A stretch of DNA of 50,221 nucleotides, taken from contig NZ_JANHLE010000037.1 in the NCBI RefSeq assembly GCF_028682475.1, forward strand, positions 1 to 50,221, given 5' to 3'. Source of the DNA: Pseudomonas putida (lineage in GTDB: Bacteria > Pseudomonadota > Gammaproteobacteria > Pseudomonadales > Pseudomonadaceae). Shown here one piece after another: positions 34,801-42,563 of this stretch. A model generated the notes under the pieces. The model saw only the letters and a list, made by a program, of their open reading frames with translations, had not been told where the DNA came from and did not search any database. The position numbers were made by a program, and so were the translations under genes. Numbering within the stretch: position 1 is the first letter of the stretch; each line of letters opens with the position of its first letter.

Positions 34801-35661
34801 TCAGCCGCCCATGCTATTGAAGTGCTCGATCATCCGCGCCGCATCCGGCTGCAAGCCGCTGAACAGCTCAAACGCCTTCACTGCCTGAAACACTGCCATG
34901 TTCGACCCATCCAGGGTGCGACAACCCAAGGCCCGGGCCTCGCGCAGCAGCTCGGTTTCCAGCGGGAAATAGACGATCTCCGCCACCCACAGATCAGCCC
35001 TTAGCAGTGCCTTGGGCACCGGCATGCCCGGCAGTTTGGCCATGCCCATCGGCGTGGTGTTGACCAGCCCATCGGCTTCGCTCAGCGCGTTGCTCAGCTC
35101 ATGCCCGACGCGGGCGCGGCTGCCGTTGAAATGCGCATTGAGGTTATCCACCAGCGCCTGAGCCCGAGCCACTTCGACATCGAACACGGTCAACTGCCCG
35201 ACCCCTTCGGCCAGCAGCGCATGGGCTACCGCAGCCCCGGCGCCACCCGCGCCGATCTGCACCACCTGACGGCGTGGCGCGTCGCTCAGGCCGCGGCGAA
35301 AACCTTCGGCGAACCCAAGGCAGTCGGTGTTGTGGCCGATACGCTTGCCGTCCTTGAGCACCACGGTATTGACCGCACCAATGCCGAGGGCCTCGGCGGA
35401 GAGTTCGTCGAGCAACGGCAGGATGGCCTGCTTGCACGGGAAGGTGATGTTCAGGCCGGTGTAGCCCATGGCTTCGGCGGCGCTGAGCAGTTGCTCCAGA
35501 GCGCTGCTGTCGAGTTTCAACTGGTCCAGGTCGATCAACCGGTACAGGTAGTTAAGACCCAGGGCGTGGCCTTCGTGCTCATGCAGTGCCGGAGTGCGTG
35601 AGGCCTGGATACCTGCACCGATCAGGCCGGCGAGGATGCCAGGAGAGGGGGCCGGATTCAT
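34801..35661 (-). CDS. shikimate dehydrogenase homologue (AroE-like, catabolic type)
   Basis: This 286-residue protein is of the AroE/YdiB fold and interconverts shikimate and 3-dehydroshikimate with NAD(P). The substrate loop NITFPCKQAILPLLDELS contains the catalytic Lys, and the nucleotide loop is GAGGAGAAVAHALL. The N-terminal substrate motif reads GAGIQASRTPALHEHEG instead of the SxSPxxHN form of biosynthetic AroE, which points to the catabolic AroE-like branch found in pseudomonads. Here it would generate dehydroshikimate for QuiC. The start has a GGAG site. The upstream region contains a half-conserved PcaQ-like site. Confidence 0.88.
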   Translation of the reverse strand: MNPAPSPGILAGLIGAGIQASRTPALHEHEGHALGLNYLYRLIDLDQLKLDSSALEQLLSAAEAMGYTGLNITFPCKQAILPLLDELSAEALGIGAVNTVVLKDGKRIGHNTDCLGFAEGFRRGLSDAPRRQVVQIGAGGAGAAVAHALLAEGVGQLTVFDVEVARAQALVDNLNAHFNGSRARVGHELSNALSEADGLVNTTPMGMAKLPGMPVPKALLRADLWVAEIVYFPLETELLREARALGCRTLDGSNMAVFQAVKAFELFSGLQPDAARMIEHFNSMGG

Positions 35662-35706
35662 GAGAAAACTCCATTGTTGTTCTTGGGAAGTGGCTGGCTC
35701 TGAAAA

Positions 35707-35722
35707 TGTACCGTTTGGTTAA
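35707..35722. promoter_or_regulatory. PcaQ-like imperfect site before the shikimate dehydrogenase gene
   Basis: TGTACC-GTTT-GGTTAA matches the ATAACC-N4-GGTTAA pattern in the second half exactly and in the last three bases of the first half. It lies 46 bases upstream of the dehydrogenase start. It resembles the better site before pcaH at 27075, hinting at a common regulator; this is inference. Confidence 0.4.
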
Positions 35723-35821
35723 TTTGGTCAATCGATGAACGCGGCCGAGGGCGTTTTTCTGTGCGCTGATCGCACAGCCTGTGCTACACCTGTTGATTCG
35801 TACCGGACCACGGAGGGAGAC

Positions 35822-36991
35822 ATGGCAATGCCGTTCAACGACTCGCAGTTGCTGGGTGAAACCTGGCCGGGCCTGGCCAACCTGACCCAGTCGATCTTCG
35901 CCGCCCTCGGTGGTCAGGGCTTTCGCAACAGCTTTCGCCTGGATCGCTCGCAGGCGACCTGCTTGCTGTTGATCGACGGCCTGGGCTGGAACCTGCTCCA
36001 GGCACATGCCCGGCACGCGCCATTTCTCGCCTCATTGATGCAGGCGGATGCGCATTTTCGCGTGGGCTTCCCGGCGACCACCGCCACCAGCCTGGCCTCG
36101 GTGACCTCGGGGCTTGGCAGCGGCGCGCATGGCATTGTCGGCTGCAGCTTCGCGCTGGATCAGCAGACCGAATTGTCGCCCTTGTCGTGGACCACGGCTG
36201 CACTGCAAACCGAAGCACCGCCAGGCGCGGCACCGGCGCCGGAATCGTTCATCGTGCCGCCGGATGCCTGGAGCCAGGCCAGCGCGCAGGGCATTGCCAT
36301 CAGCACAGTCATGCTTGGCCGCTATGCCAGCTCGGCGTTCAGCCAGGCGATCTACAAGGCCGGACGGATACTCCCGGCCCCGGCTTATGACGCCTACCCG
36401 GAACTGATCAATGCAGCGCTGGCGACTGAAGAGCCGGCCTTCTGTTTTGCTTATTTCGGCGACCTGGATTTTGCCGGGCACCTGTTCGGTCCGGGCTCCG
36501 AGGGCTGGCTCAAGCAACTGCAAATCGCCGACCAGCTGGCTCAGGCCATCGCCCGCAAGCTACCGGAGCGGGTGCAACTGATGGTCATTGCCGACCATGG
36601 CATGCTGGCGCTGGACAGTGACCAGGTGCGTGACTTCGACCTCGACCCGGTGTTGCAGGAGGGCGTGCGCGCCATCGCCGGTGATATCCGCGCGCGCTAC
36701 CTGTACGTGCCGACCCAGCAGGACCGTGTGCACCAGCGCTGGCAGAATCGCCTGGGCGAGGATTACCGGGTGTTGTCCAAGGCCCAGGCGATTGCCGCAG
36801 GCTTGTTCGGCGATGTGCTGCTCAGTCAGGCCGAGGCACGGATTGGCGATCTGATCGTGGTGCCGACCGGGGCGGGCGGGATTATTCGCAGCGAAGTGGA
36901 GAAGCACGCCAGTCAATGGCGAGGGCACCATGGGGCGCTGACGGATGAAGACCAGCAGGTGCCCTTGTTGATGTGCTCGGGGCTGGGCTGA
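35822..36991 (+). CDS. alkaline phosphatase superfamily protein (nucleotide pyrophosphatase/phosphodiesterase type)
   Basis: This 389-residue protein has the type I phosphodiesterase/nucleotide pyrophosphatase fold of the alkaline phosphatase superfamily. The first metal site is CLLLIDGLGW. The likely nucleophile threonine is in GFPATTATSLASVTSG near residue 87. The later metal ligands are in YFGDLDFAGHLFGPGSEGW and VIADHGM. No signal peptide is visible, so it appears cytoplasmic, unlike many NPPs. The substrate is unknown. The ATG at 35822 has a GGAGGGA site. It converges with the periplasmic cupin gene only 10 bases away. Confidence 0.88.
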   Translation: MAMPFNDSQLLGETWPGLANLTQSIFAALGGQGFRNSFRLDRSQATCLLLIDGLGWNLLQAHARHAPFLASLMQADAHFRVGFPATTATSLASVTSGLGSGAHGIVGCSFALDQQTELSPLSWTTAALQTEAPPGAAPAPESFIVPPDAWSQASAQGIAISTVMLGRYASSAFSQAIYKAGRILPAPAYDAYPELINAALATEEPAFCFAYFGDLDFAGHLFGPGSEGWLKQLQIADQLAQAIARKLPERVQLMVIADHGMLALDSDQVRDFDLDPVLQEGVRAIAGDIRARYLYVPTQQDRVHQRWQNRLGEDYRVLSKAQAIAAGLFGDVLLSQAEARIGDLIVVPTGAGGIIRSEVEKHASQWRGHHGALTDEDQQVPLLMCSGLG

Positions 36992-37001
36992 CGGAACGGA
37001 C

Positions 37002-37448
37002 TCAGCCTTTCACCGGTACCAGGTCGAAACTGTCGGCCTGGTACTGGAACAGCAGGCAATCAGCCGCGGCGGTACAGCCGCTTTCATGCACCAGGCTGGC
37101 CGGCAGTTTGTAGTACGAACCCGTTGGATACTCGGTGCGCACCTTGTCGATCACGGCGTAGAAAGTGCCTTTCAGGACCACGGTTGGCAGGCTTTGGCTG
37201 TGGCGGTGCAGACCGTTGTCGGTGCCCGCCTTGAAGGTGACAAAGGCCGAGTAGTCGCCCTTGCCGAAAATATCCCCTTCCGTATTGGCGTAAGTGACTG
37301 CGCCGTTGGTGTTGGGGACTGCCTGCCACTGCAGCGCGGCGTTGGGCACCGAGATCAGTGTTTCTGCTTTGATCTCGCTCTGGGCAAACACGGTAGCGGC
37401 AGAGGCAGCCAGGATCAGGCCGGACAGCGAGGCTTTCAGGGCTTTCAT
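37002..37448 (-). CDS. periplasmic cupin protein (DUF4437-like)
   Basis: This 148-residue protein has a Sec signal peptide (ALKASLSGLILAASAATVFA, cleavage near residue 22) followed by a single cupin fold. The motif DNGLHRHSQSLPTVVLKGTFYAVI is the cupin 1 box with two histidines. A CTAAADC segment near the C-terminus could form a disulfide in the periplasm. No enzyme activity can be assigned. It is next to a LysR gene on the same strand (start 38455, stop 37550) and may be its target, since the gap is about 100 bases. Confidence 0.8.
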   Translation of the reverse strand: MKALKASLSGLILAASAATVFAQSEIKAETLISVPNAALQWQAVPNTNGAVTYANTEGDIFGKGDYSAFVTFKAGTDNGLHRHSQSLPTVVLKGTFYAVIDKVRTEYPTGSYYKLPASLVHESGCTAAADCLLFQYQADSFDLVPVKG

Positions 37449-37549
37449 TGGGGATAACCTTCGTTGAGTGGAGTGCGCGAAGGTTACTGGAGCGCTTTAT
37501 GCAGAAATACGCACACAATGACGCATGACTTGTGCGTTCTTTGCACCAA

Positions 37550-38455
37550 TCACTTCCGCCAGCGTGGTGCCTGATAGTAGGTCTGCAGGTAATCCAGCAG
37601 CGCGCGAACCTTGGGCGCCAGGTAACGGCTTTGCGGGTAGAGCGCATACAGGGTGCGTGCGGGTTGTTGCCAGTCCGGAAGCAGTTGCACCAGGCGGCCA
37701 TCCTGCAAGGCGTCGTGGACGATGAAACGGTCAAAGCTGGCGATGCCCAGGCCACCGATGGCGGCGGCCCGTAACGCCATCGGCGAGTTGGCGCTGACAC
37801 GACTGGGCATCACCACTTCGCGTTGGCTGCCCGATGGCCCGACCAGGCGCAGGCGCTGCGGTTGCGCGAGGCGGTTGTAGCCGAGCAGCGGATGTTCGCC
37901 CAGGTTGTCGGCCGTGATGGCAGTTGGCAGGCGCTTGAGGTAGGACGGTGCAGCGACCAGTATCACTTCACTCGGCGCCAGCGTGCGTGCCACCAGGCTG
38001 GAGTCCGGCAAGTGATCGGTGACCCGCAGGCACAGGTCGATGCCCTCATCGAGCATATCGACGAAGCGGTCGGTACAACTCAGTTCAATCTGCAATTCGG
38101 CAAAGCGTTCGACGAAGGCCGGTAACCAGTGCCCCAGTTCCAGTTCGCCAAACGCACTGGACACGCTCAGGCGCAAGGTGCCGGAGGGTTGCTGCTGGTG
38201 CTCGGAAAGCTCCAGCGTCATGGCCTCCATCTGATCGAGAATCTGTACGCAGTGGCGGTAGAACAGCGCGCCCGCTTCGGTCAGTTGCAGGCGTCGGGTG
38301 GTGCGGTTGAGCAGCTGACTGCCGAGTTGTCGTTCGAGGTTCTTCACCTGCCGCGACAGCACCGTATGGGATTGGCCCGCCAGCGCGGCAGCGGCGCTGA
38401 AGCTGCCGTGCTCGACCACGCGGCGAAAGGACTGCATGGCGCTGAACTGGTCCAT
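37550..38455 (-). CDS. LysR-family transcriptional regulator
   Basis: This 301-residue LysR regulator of the CrgA/DsdC-like group has the N-terminal helix-turn-helix (MQSFRRVVEHGSFSAAAALAGQSHTVLSRQVKNLERQLG) and a C-terminal effector domain (GTLRLSVSSAFGELELGHWLP onward). It lies upstream of the periplasmic cupin gene and downstream of trmA, all on the minus strand. A strong hairpin in the 72-base gap to trmA suggests its transcript starts separately. Its ligand is unknown. Confidence 0.88.
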   Translation of the reverse strand: MDQFSAMQSFRRVVEHGSFSAAAALAGQSHTVLSRQVKNLERQLGSQLLNRTTRRLQLTEAGALFYRHCVQILDQMEAMTLELSEHQQQPSGTLRLSVSSAFGELELGHWLPAFVERFAELQIELSCTDRFVDMLDEGIDLCLRVTDHLPDSSLVARTLAPSEVILVAAPSYLKRLPTAITADNLGEHPLLGYNRLAQPQRLRLVGPSGSQREVVMPSRVSANSPMALRAAAIGGLGIASFDRFIVHDALQDGRLVQLLPDWQQPARTLYALYPQSRYLAPKVRALLDYLQTYYQAPRWRK

Positions 38456-38488
38456 CAGAGGGCGATGCTCCTTGAGGTCTGCGGCCCG

Positions 38489-38519
38489 TTGCAGGCGCTG
38501 GCAGAGCCGGCGCCTGCAA
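38489..38519. repeat. long hairpin between trmA and the LysR gene
   Basis: A 14-base stem (TTGCAGGCGCTGGC / GCCGGCGCCTGCAA, one mismatch that can pair as G:U in one orientation) closes a 3-base loop. It lies nine bases past the trmA stop. No U-tract follows on the trmA strand, so it would act as a 3' stabiliser or Rho-related end rather than a classic terminator. Confidence 0.65.
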
Positions 38520-38527
38520 TGCCGGGG

Positions 38528-39613
38528 TCAACGGCGAACCAGCAACACCCCACTTTCCATGTGATGGGTATACGGGAACTGGTCAAACAACGCACAACGC
38601 TCGATGCGGTGGGTGTCGTGCAACTGGGCGATGTTTGCCGCCAGGGTTTCCGGGTTGCAGGAGATGTACAGGATATTGTCGAAGCGCCGGGTCAGCTCGC
38701 AGGTGTCCGGGTCCATGCCGGCACGCGGCGGGTCGACGAACACGCTGCCGAACTGGTAGCTCTTCAGGTCGATGCCTTCCAGACGGCGGAATGGACGTAC
38801 TTCGTTCAGTGCTTCGGTCAGCTCTTCGGCCGACAGGCGCACCAGACGCACGTTATCCACAGCGTTGTCGTCGAGGTTATGCAGCGCGGCATTGACCGAG
38901 GTCTTGCTGATTTCGGTGGCCAGCACCTTGCGCACCCGGGTCGCCAGCGGCAGGGTGAAGTTGCCGTTGCCGCAGTACAGCTCCAGCAGGTCGTCCTGGC
39001 GCTCGCCGAGGGCCTCGTAGGCCCAGTTGAGCATCTTCTGGTTCACTGCGCCGTTAGGCTGGGTGAAGGCGCCTTCCGGCTGGCGATAGCGGAAGCTGCG
39101 TCCGGCGATCTGCAGTTCTTCAACCGCGTAATCGCGACCGATCACTACACGTTTGCCCTTGGAACGGCCGATGATGCTGACATCCAGGTCTTTGGCCAAC
39201 TGCTGCGCGGCGGCCTCCCAGTGCTCGTCCAGCGGACGGTGGTAGCACAGGGTGATCATGGCGTCGCCGGCCAGGGTGGTGAGGAACTCGACCTGGAACA
39301 GCTTGAAGCTCAGCGCCGAGCTGGCCTGCCAGGCGGCCTTGAGCCGTGGCATCAGTTCATTGATGCGCAGGCTGGCGATCGGGAAGTCTTCGATCAGGAT
39401 CGGCGTGTGCTTCTCACCCGGCGCGAACATTGCGTAGAAGCGTTGCTCGTTCTCGCGCCACAGACGGAATTCGGCGCGCAGGCGATAGTGCTCGCGGGGC
39501 GAGTCGAATACCGCAGGTTCCGGGGCATCGAAAGGCGCCAGCAGCTCGCGCAGGCGCGTGGCCTTGGCGTCAAGCTGCTGGGTGTAGGTCGAAGGATCGA
39601 AGACAGCACTCAT
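38528..39613 (-). CDS. trmA: tRNA (uracil-5-)-methyltransferase TrmA
   Basis: This 361-residue enzyme makes m5U54 (ribothymidine) in the T-loop of tRNAs using S-adenosylmethionine. The SAM-binding motif LELYCGNGNFTLPLA, the motif FVDPPRAGMD, the catalytic cysteine in YISCNPETLAANI and the C-terminal base THHMESG are intact. The length is close to the 366 residues of E. coli TrmA. The start codon overlaps the stop of the purine permease gene by four bases, so the two are co-translated. It probably also acts on tmRNA and 23S-like T-loops, as known in E. coli. Confidence 0.95.
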   Translation of the reverse strand: MSAVFDPSTYTQQLDAKATRLRELLAPFDAPEPAVFDSPREHYRLRAEFRLWRENEQRFYAMFAPGEKHTPILIEDFPIASLRINELMPRLKAAWQASSALSFKLFQVEFLTTLAGDAMITLCYHRPLDEHWEAAAQQLAKDLDVSIIGRSKGKRVVIGRDYAVEELQIAGRSFRYRQPEGAFTQPNGAVNQKMLNWAYEALGERQDDLLELYCGNGNFTLPLATRVRKVLATEISKTSVNAALHNLDDNAVDNVRLVRLSAEELTEALNEVRPFRRLEGIDLKSYQFGSVFVDPPRAGMDPDTCELTRRFDNILYISCNPETLAANIAQLHDTHRIERCALFDQFPYTHHMESGVLLVRR

Positions 39614-40905
39614 GCGTTGAACCAGCCCAGCTTGATGACGAACAGGATCGAGAGGATCACCAGCGCCGGGTTCAGGTCGCGGCGACGGCCGGAGAGCAAC
39701 TTGATCGCAGTCCAGGAAATGAAACCGAAGGCGATGCCGTTGGCGATCGAGTAGGTCAGCGGCATGGCCAGGGCGGTGATCACCACGGGTGCGGCTTCGG
39801 TAACGTCGTCCCAGTTTATTTCAGCCAGGCCCGACGCCATCAACACGGCGACGAACAACAGCGCCGGCGCGGTGGCGAAGGGCGGCACGCTACCGGCCAG
39901 CGGGGCGAAGAACAGTGCCAGCAGGAACAGGATGGCGACCACGATGGCGGTCAGGCCGGTGCGTCCGCCAGCACTCACGCCGGCAGCCGACTCGATGTAG
40001 CTGGTGGTGGTCGAGGTGCCGAGCAGGGAACCGGCCATGGCTGCGGTACTGTCGGCGATCAGGGCGCGGCCCATCTTCGGCATGTGACCGTCTTTGCGCA
40101 TCAGGCCGGCACGTTTGGCCACACCGATAAGGGTGCCGGAGTTGTCGAACAGGTCAACGAACAGGAAGGCGAAGATCACGCTGATCAGGCCGACATCCAG
40201 GGCACCCTTGATGTCCAGCTGCAGGAACGTCGGGGCCAGCGAAGGCGGCATCGAGACCACGCCGGCGAACGGGGTGACGCCCAGGCCGATCGAGGCCAGG
40301 GTTACCGCCAGGATGCCGATCAGTACTGCACCACGAACCTTCAGGGCTTCGAGGGCGACAATCAGGAAGAAGCCCAGGGTGGCGAGGATCGGCGCCGGTT
40401 GCTTGAGGTCGCCCAGGCCCACCAGGGTCGCCTGGTTATCGACGACGATACCGGCGTTGTGCAGGGCGATCAGCGCCAGGAACAGGCCGATACCAGCAGC
40501 AATGGCCGAACGCAGTGGTAGCGGAATGCTGTTGACGATCCACTCACGGATACGAAAGATCGACAACAGGAAGAACAGCACCGCCGAAATGAATACCGCA
40601 CCCAGGGCCACCTGCCAGGTGTGGCCCATGTGCAGGACCACGGTGTAGGTGAAGAAGGCGTTCAGGCCCATGCCCGGCGCCAGGGCGATCGGGTAGTTGG
40701 CGATCAGGCCCATGGTGGTCGAGCCGATGGCGGCGGCCAGACAGGTGGCAACGAACAGCGCGCCCTTGTCCATGCCGGTCTCGCCGAGAATGCTCGGGTT
40801 GACGAACAGGATATAGGCCATGGCCAGGAAGGTGGTCACGCCCGCGAGAATTTCGGTGCGGACATTGGTGTCGTGTGCTTTTAGTTGAAACAGCCTTTCC
40901 AGCAT
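39610..40905 (-). CDS. NCS2-family purine permease (AzgA/PbuG type)
   Basis: This 431-residue inner-membrane protein matches the AzgA/COG2252 branch of NCS2 transporters that take up adenine, guanine or hypoxanthine with protons. The motifs AGVTTFLAMAYILFVNPSIL, ALAPGMGLNAFFTYTVV and GRTGLTAIVVAILFLLALFFAP are typical. The ATG at 40905 (MLERLFQLKAHDTNVRTEI) is the family start; the longer upstream frame has no similarity. It overlaps trmA by four bases. No purine riboswitch was seen in the 215-base upstream region. Confidence 0.92.
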   Translation of the reverse strand: MLERLFQLKAHDTNVRTEILAGVTTFLAMAYILFVNPSILGETGMDKGALFVATCLAAAIGSTTMGLIANYPIALAPGMGLNAFFTYTVVLHMGHTWQVALGAVFISAVLFFLLSIFRIREWIVNSIPLPLRSAIAAGIGLFLALIALHNAGIVVDNQATLVGLGDLKQPAPILATLGFFLIVALEALKVRGAVLIGILAVTLASIGLGVTPFAGVVSMPPSLAPTFLQLDIKGALDVGLISVIFAFLFVDLFDNSGTLIGVAKRAGLMRKDGHMPKMGRALIADSTAAMAGSLLGTSTTTSYIESAAGVSAGGRTGLTAIVVAILFLLALFFAPLAGSVPPFATAPALLFVAVLMASGLAEINWDDVTEAAPVVITALAMPLTYSIANGIAFGFISWTAIKLLSGRRRDLNPALVILSILFVIKLGWFNA

Positions 40906-41120
40906 GCCTGCTCCCCGTGGCGCGCCCCGGCGCCGTGAATGTATCGACCCCATCAGCAAAGCACAGACCGTACCGGACGGTTTGCGGAATTTGATTGGGC
41001 CGGAAAAAAGCCGCGCATCATACCAGCATGCTTGGCCAGCGGTAATTATTGTCGCGATACACTGCAGATATCTGCAGGTTCTGCGCCGATTCCCCCACAT
41101 CCCCCTCATGAGAGCCCGCT

Positions 41121-41600
41121 GTGCAACTGATTGATTACCGCGACCTGAGCCAGGCCCAGCGCGACCAGCTGACCGGCATCCAGGTGCACCCCGAGCAACA
41201 GCGCTATTGCGGCGATATGGCCAGTGCGCTGTACCTCCTGCTGAGTACTGAAAGCGCTGACAGGCGCGGTGTGGTGCTGTTGCTCGATGCCGTGCCAAGG
41301 GCCTTTCTGTTACTCCAGCGCGGGGCGTTCCTGCCGCCCTGGGCCGCGGCCGATGCGGCCACGATCACTGCCTTGCAGGTGGATCGACGCTTGCAGGGGC
41401 GCGGTCTGGGACGATTTTGTATGCAGGCATTACCCGATTGGGTTCGCGCCTGCTGGCCGGATGTTCGCCGCCTGCAATTGTCGGTGGAACCCGCTAATCA
41501 CGCCGCTCTGGCGTTGTACCGGGGCACTGGCTGGATTGACAGCGGTGATGGCTACCGCGCCCGCCAGGGCTACGAGCGCCAACTGACCCTGATGCTGTGA
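41121..41600 (+). CDS. GNAT-family N-acetyltransferase
   Basis: This 159-residue single-domain protein has the GNAT fold. The acetyl-CoA loop appears as LQVDRRLQGRGLGRFCMQAL (Q/R-x-x-G-x-G/A pattern), and the C-terminal part LSVEPANHAALALYRGTGWIDSGDGY is the usual beta-strand and conserved tyrosine region. The acceptor is unknown. The start is a GTG at 41121. It is followed by the DJ-1-like gene after 39 bases on the same strand, possibly as an operon. Confidence 0.87.
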   Translation: MQLIDYRDLSQAQRDQLTGIQVHPEQQRYCGDMASALYLLLSTESADRRGVVLLLDAVPRAFLLLQRGAFLPPWAAADAATITALQVDRRLQGRGLGRFCMQALPDWVRACWPDVRRLQLSVEPANHAALALYRGTGWIDSGDGYRARQGYERQLTLML

Positions 41601-41639
41601 GCGACTACGCTTTGTTCATACCCCCGGTGGAGTGCAGTG

Positions 41640-42188
41640 ATGAGCCACAGAGCCCTGATCGTAATTGCTGAAGGTGTGGATGACCTGCAGAGCGTGACCC
41701 TGATCGACGTGTTGCGCCGCGCCGAAGTGGAAGTGGTGGTGGCCAGCATCGAAGGCCGGCGCATGCTGACCTGCGCCCGTGGCACGCGCCTGACCGCCGA
41801 CGGCATGCTGGTGGATCTGCTCGCCCAGCCGTTCGACCTGATCGTGTTGCCCGGGGGCGAGAAAGGGGTGCAGCACATGGCGGTGCACCAACCGCTGACA
41901 CAGCGGGTAGTGGAGCAGGCCAAAGCCGGGAAGTTTTTTGCCGCGATTGGCGAAGGGCCCTTGGCATTGCAGGCTTTCGGGGTGCTGCGTCAGCGCCGTA
42001 TGACCTGTCATCCGGATGTCAGCCAGCAGTTGTCCGGGTGCAGTTTCGTCGATCAGCCAGTGGTGGTGGATGGCAATTGCATTACCGCCCAGGGCTCGGG
42101 AGCGGCGCTGGCGTTTGCCTTGACGCTGGTCGAGCAATTGGTGAGCAGGGCGGTTCGTAACCGCATTGCGGGACTGATGCAGGTGTGA
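41640..42188 (+). CDS. DJ-1/PfpI-fold protein lacking the nucleophilic cysteine
   Basis: This 182-residue protein is a clear DJ-1/YajL-like member (EGVDDLQSVTLIDVLRRAEVEV, DLIVLPGGEKGVQHM, ITAQGSGAALAFALTLVEQL). The nucleophile elbow that reads AAICAxP in DJ-1 and YajL is AAIGEGP here, so Gly104 (codon GGC) replaces the cysteine needed for deglycase or oxidative-sensing chemistry. The paired acidic residue (Glu18 of human DJ-1) is Asp. The fold is otherwise intact, so it is probably a folded protein without the usual catalysis. The ATG at 41640 is preferred over GTG one codon earlier. Confidence 0.88.
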   Translation: MSHRALIVIAEGVDDLQSVTLIDVLRRAEVEVVVASIEGRRMLTCARGTRLTADGMLVDLLAQPFDLIVLPGGEKGVQHMAVHQPLTQRVVEQAKAGKFFAAIGEGPLALQAFGVLRQRRMTCHPDVSQQLSGCSFVDQPVVVDGNCITAQGSGAALAFALTLVEQLVSRAVRNRIAGLMQV

Positions 42189-42201
42189 CTGGTCTGGCTT
42201 C

Positions 42202-42226
42202 ATCGCGGGGCAAGCCCGCTCCTACC
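42202..42226 (+). repeat. single REP element
   Basis: A lone REP unit of the atcgcggggcaagcccgctc type follows the DJ-1-like gene. Unlike the other sites, no inverted partner lies next to it. Confidence 0.75.
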
Positions 42227-42256
42227 GAATGACGGCGCCGCAAAGCACGCTCAGTT

Positions 42257-42273
42257 TGTAACGGCAAGTTACA
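42257..42273. promoter_or_regulatory. TGTAAC-N5-GTTACA inverted repeat upstream of cioA
   Basis: Perfect six-base arms with a five-base spacer lie in the cioA upstream region, about 125 bases before the ANR box. It is a candidate operator; no regulator could be assigned. Confidence 0.4.
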
Positions 42274-42397
42274 GGAAGGTCGTGCGTTGCGCCCGTTCGT
42301 GCACTGTTTTGGGGCGCGCAAAACCGTGCACAACTGATCTGCGGCAATGAACCACACAACCGCGCGAGCCTTTCAGGACTATCCTTTCAGGCAGCCG

Positions 42398-42411
42398 TTG
42401 ATCTGGATCAA
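42398..42411. promoter_or_regulatory. ANR/FNR box upstream of cioAB
   Basis: TTGAT-CTGG-ATCAA is a perfect ANR/FNR-type palindrome located 153 bases before the cioA start. In P. aeruginosa, ANR represses the cio operon at low oxygen, so repression of cioAB under anoxia is expected here too. The effect direction is inferred. Confidence 0.8.
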
Positions 42412-42563
42412 TAGTTTCATTTGCAACGGTGGGCCAGAACGGCCGAATTCCCTGCGTTGTGAAGTTTTCAGAACAATTCCAACTAGCCACACTCAACTAC
42501 CGTGGGGGCAGTTGGCGCCAAGGCCTATCGCCTGACGCCGGATTACCTGACAGAGGAAGCACT

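Larger units (their letters stand above)
42227..42563. promoter_or_regulatory. cioA upstream region
   Basis: Most of the 375-base gap between the DJ-1-like gene and cioA lies here. It holds the TGTAAC/GTTACA inverted repeat, the ANR/FNR box and a long leader; no gene was recognised. The frame open from 42429 is an upstream extension of cioA without family similarity. Confidence 0.55.

Noticed and set aside
40906..41120. A purine riboswitch upstream of the NCS2 permease
   Set aside because: The conserved junctions and loops of the purine aptamer were not found, and such riboswitches are uncommon in Pseudomonas.
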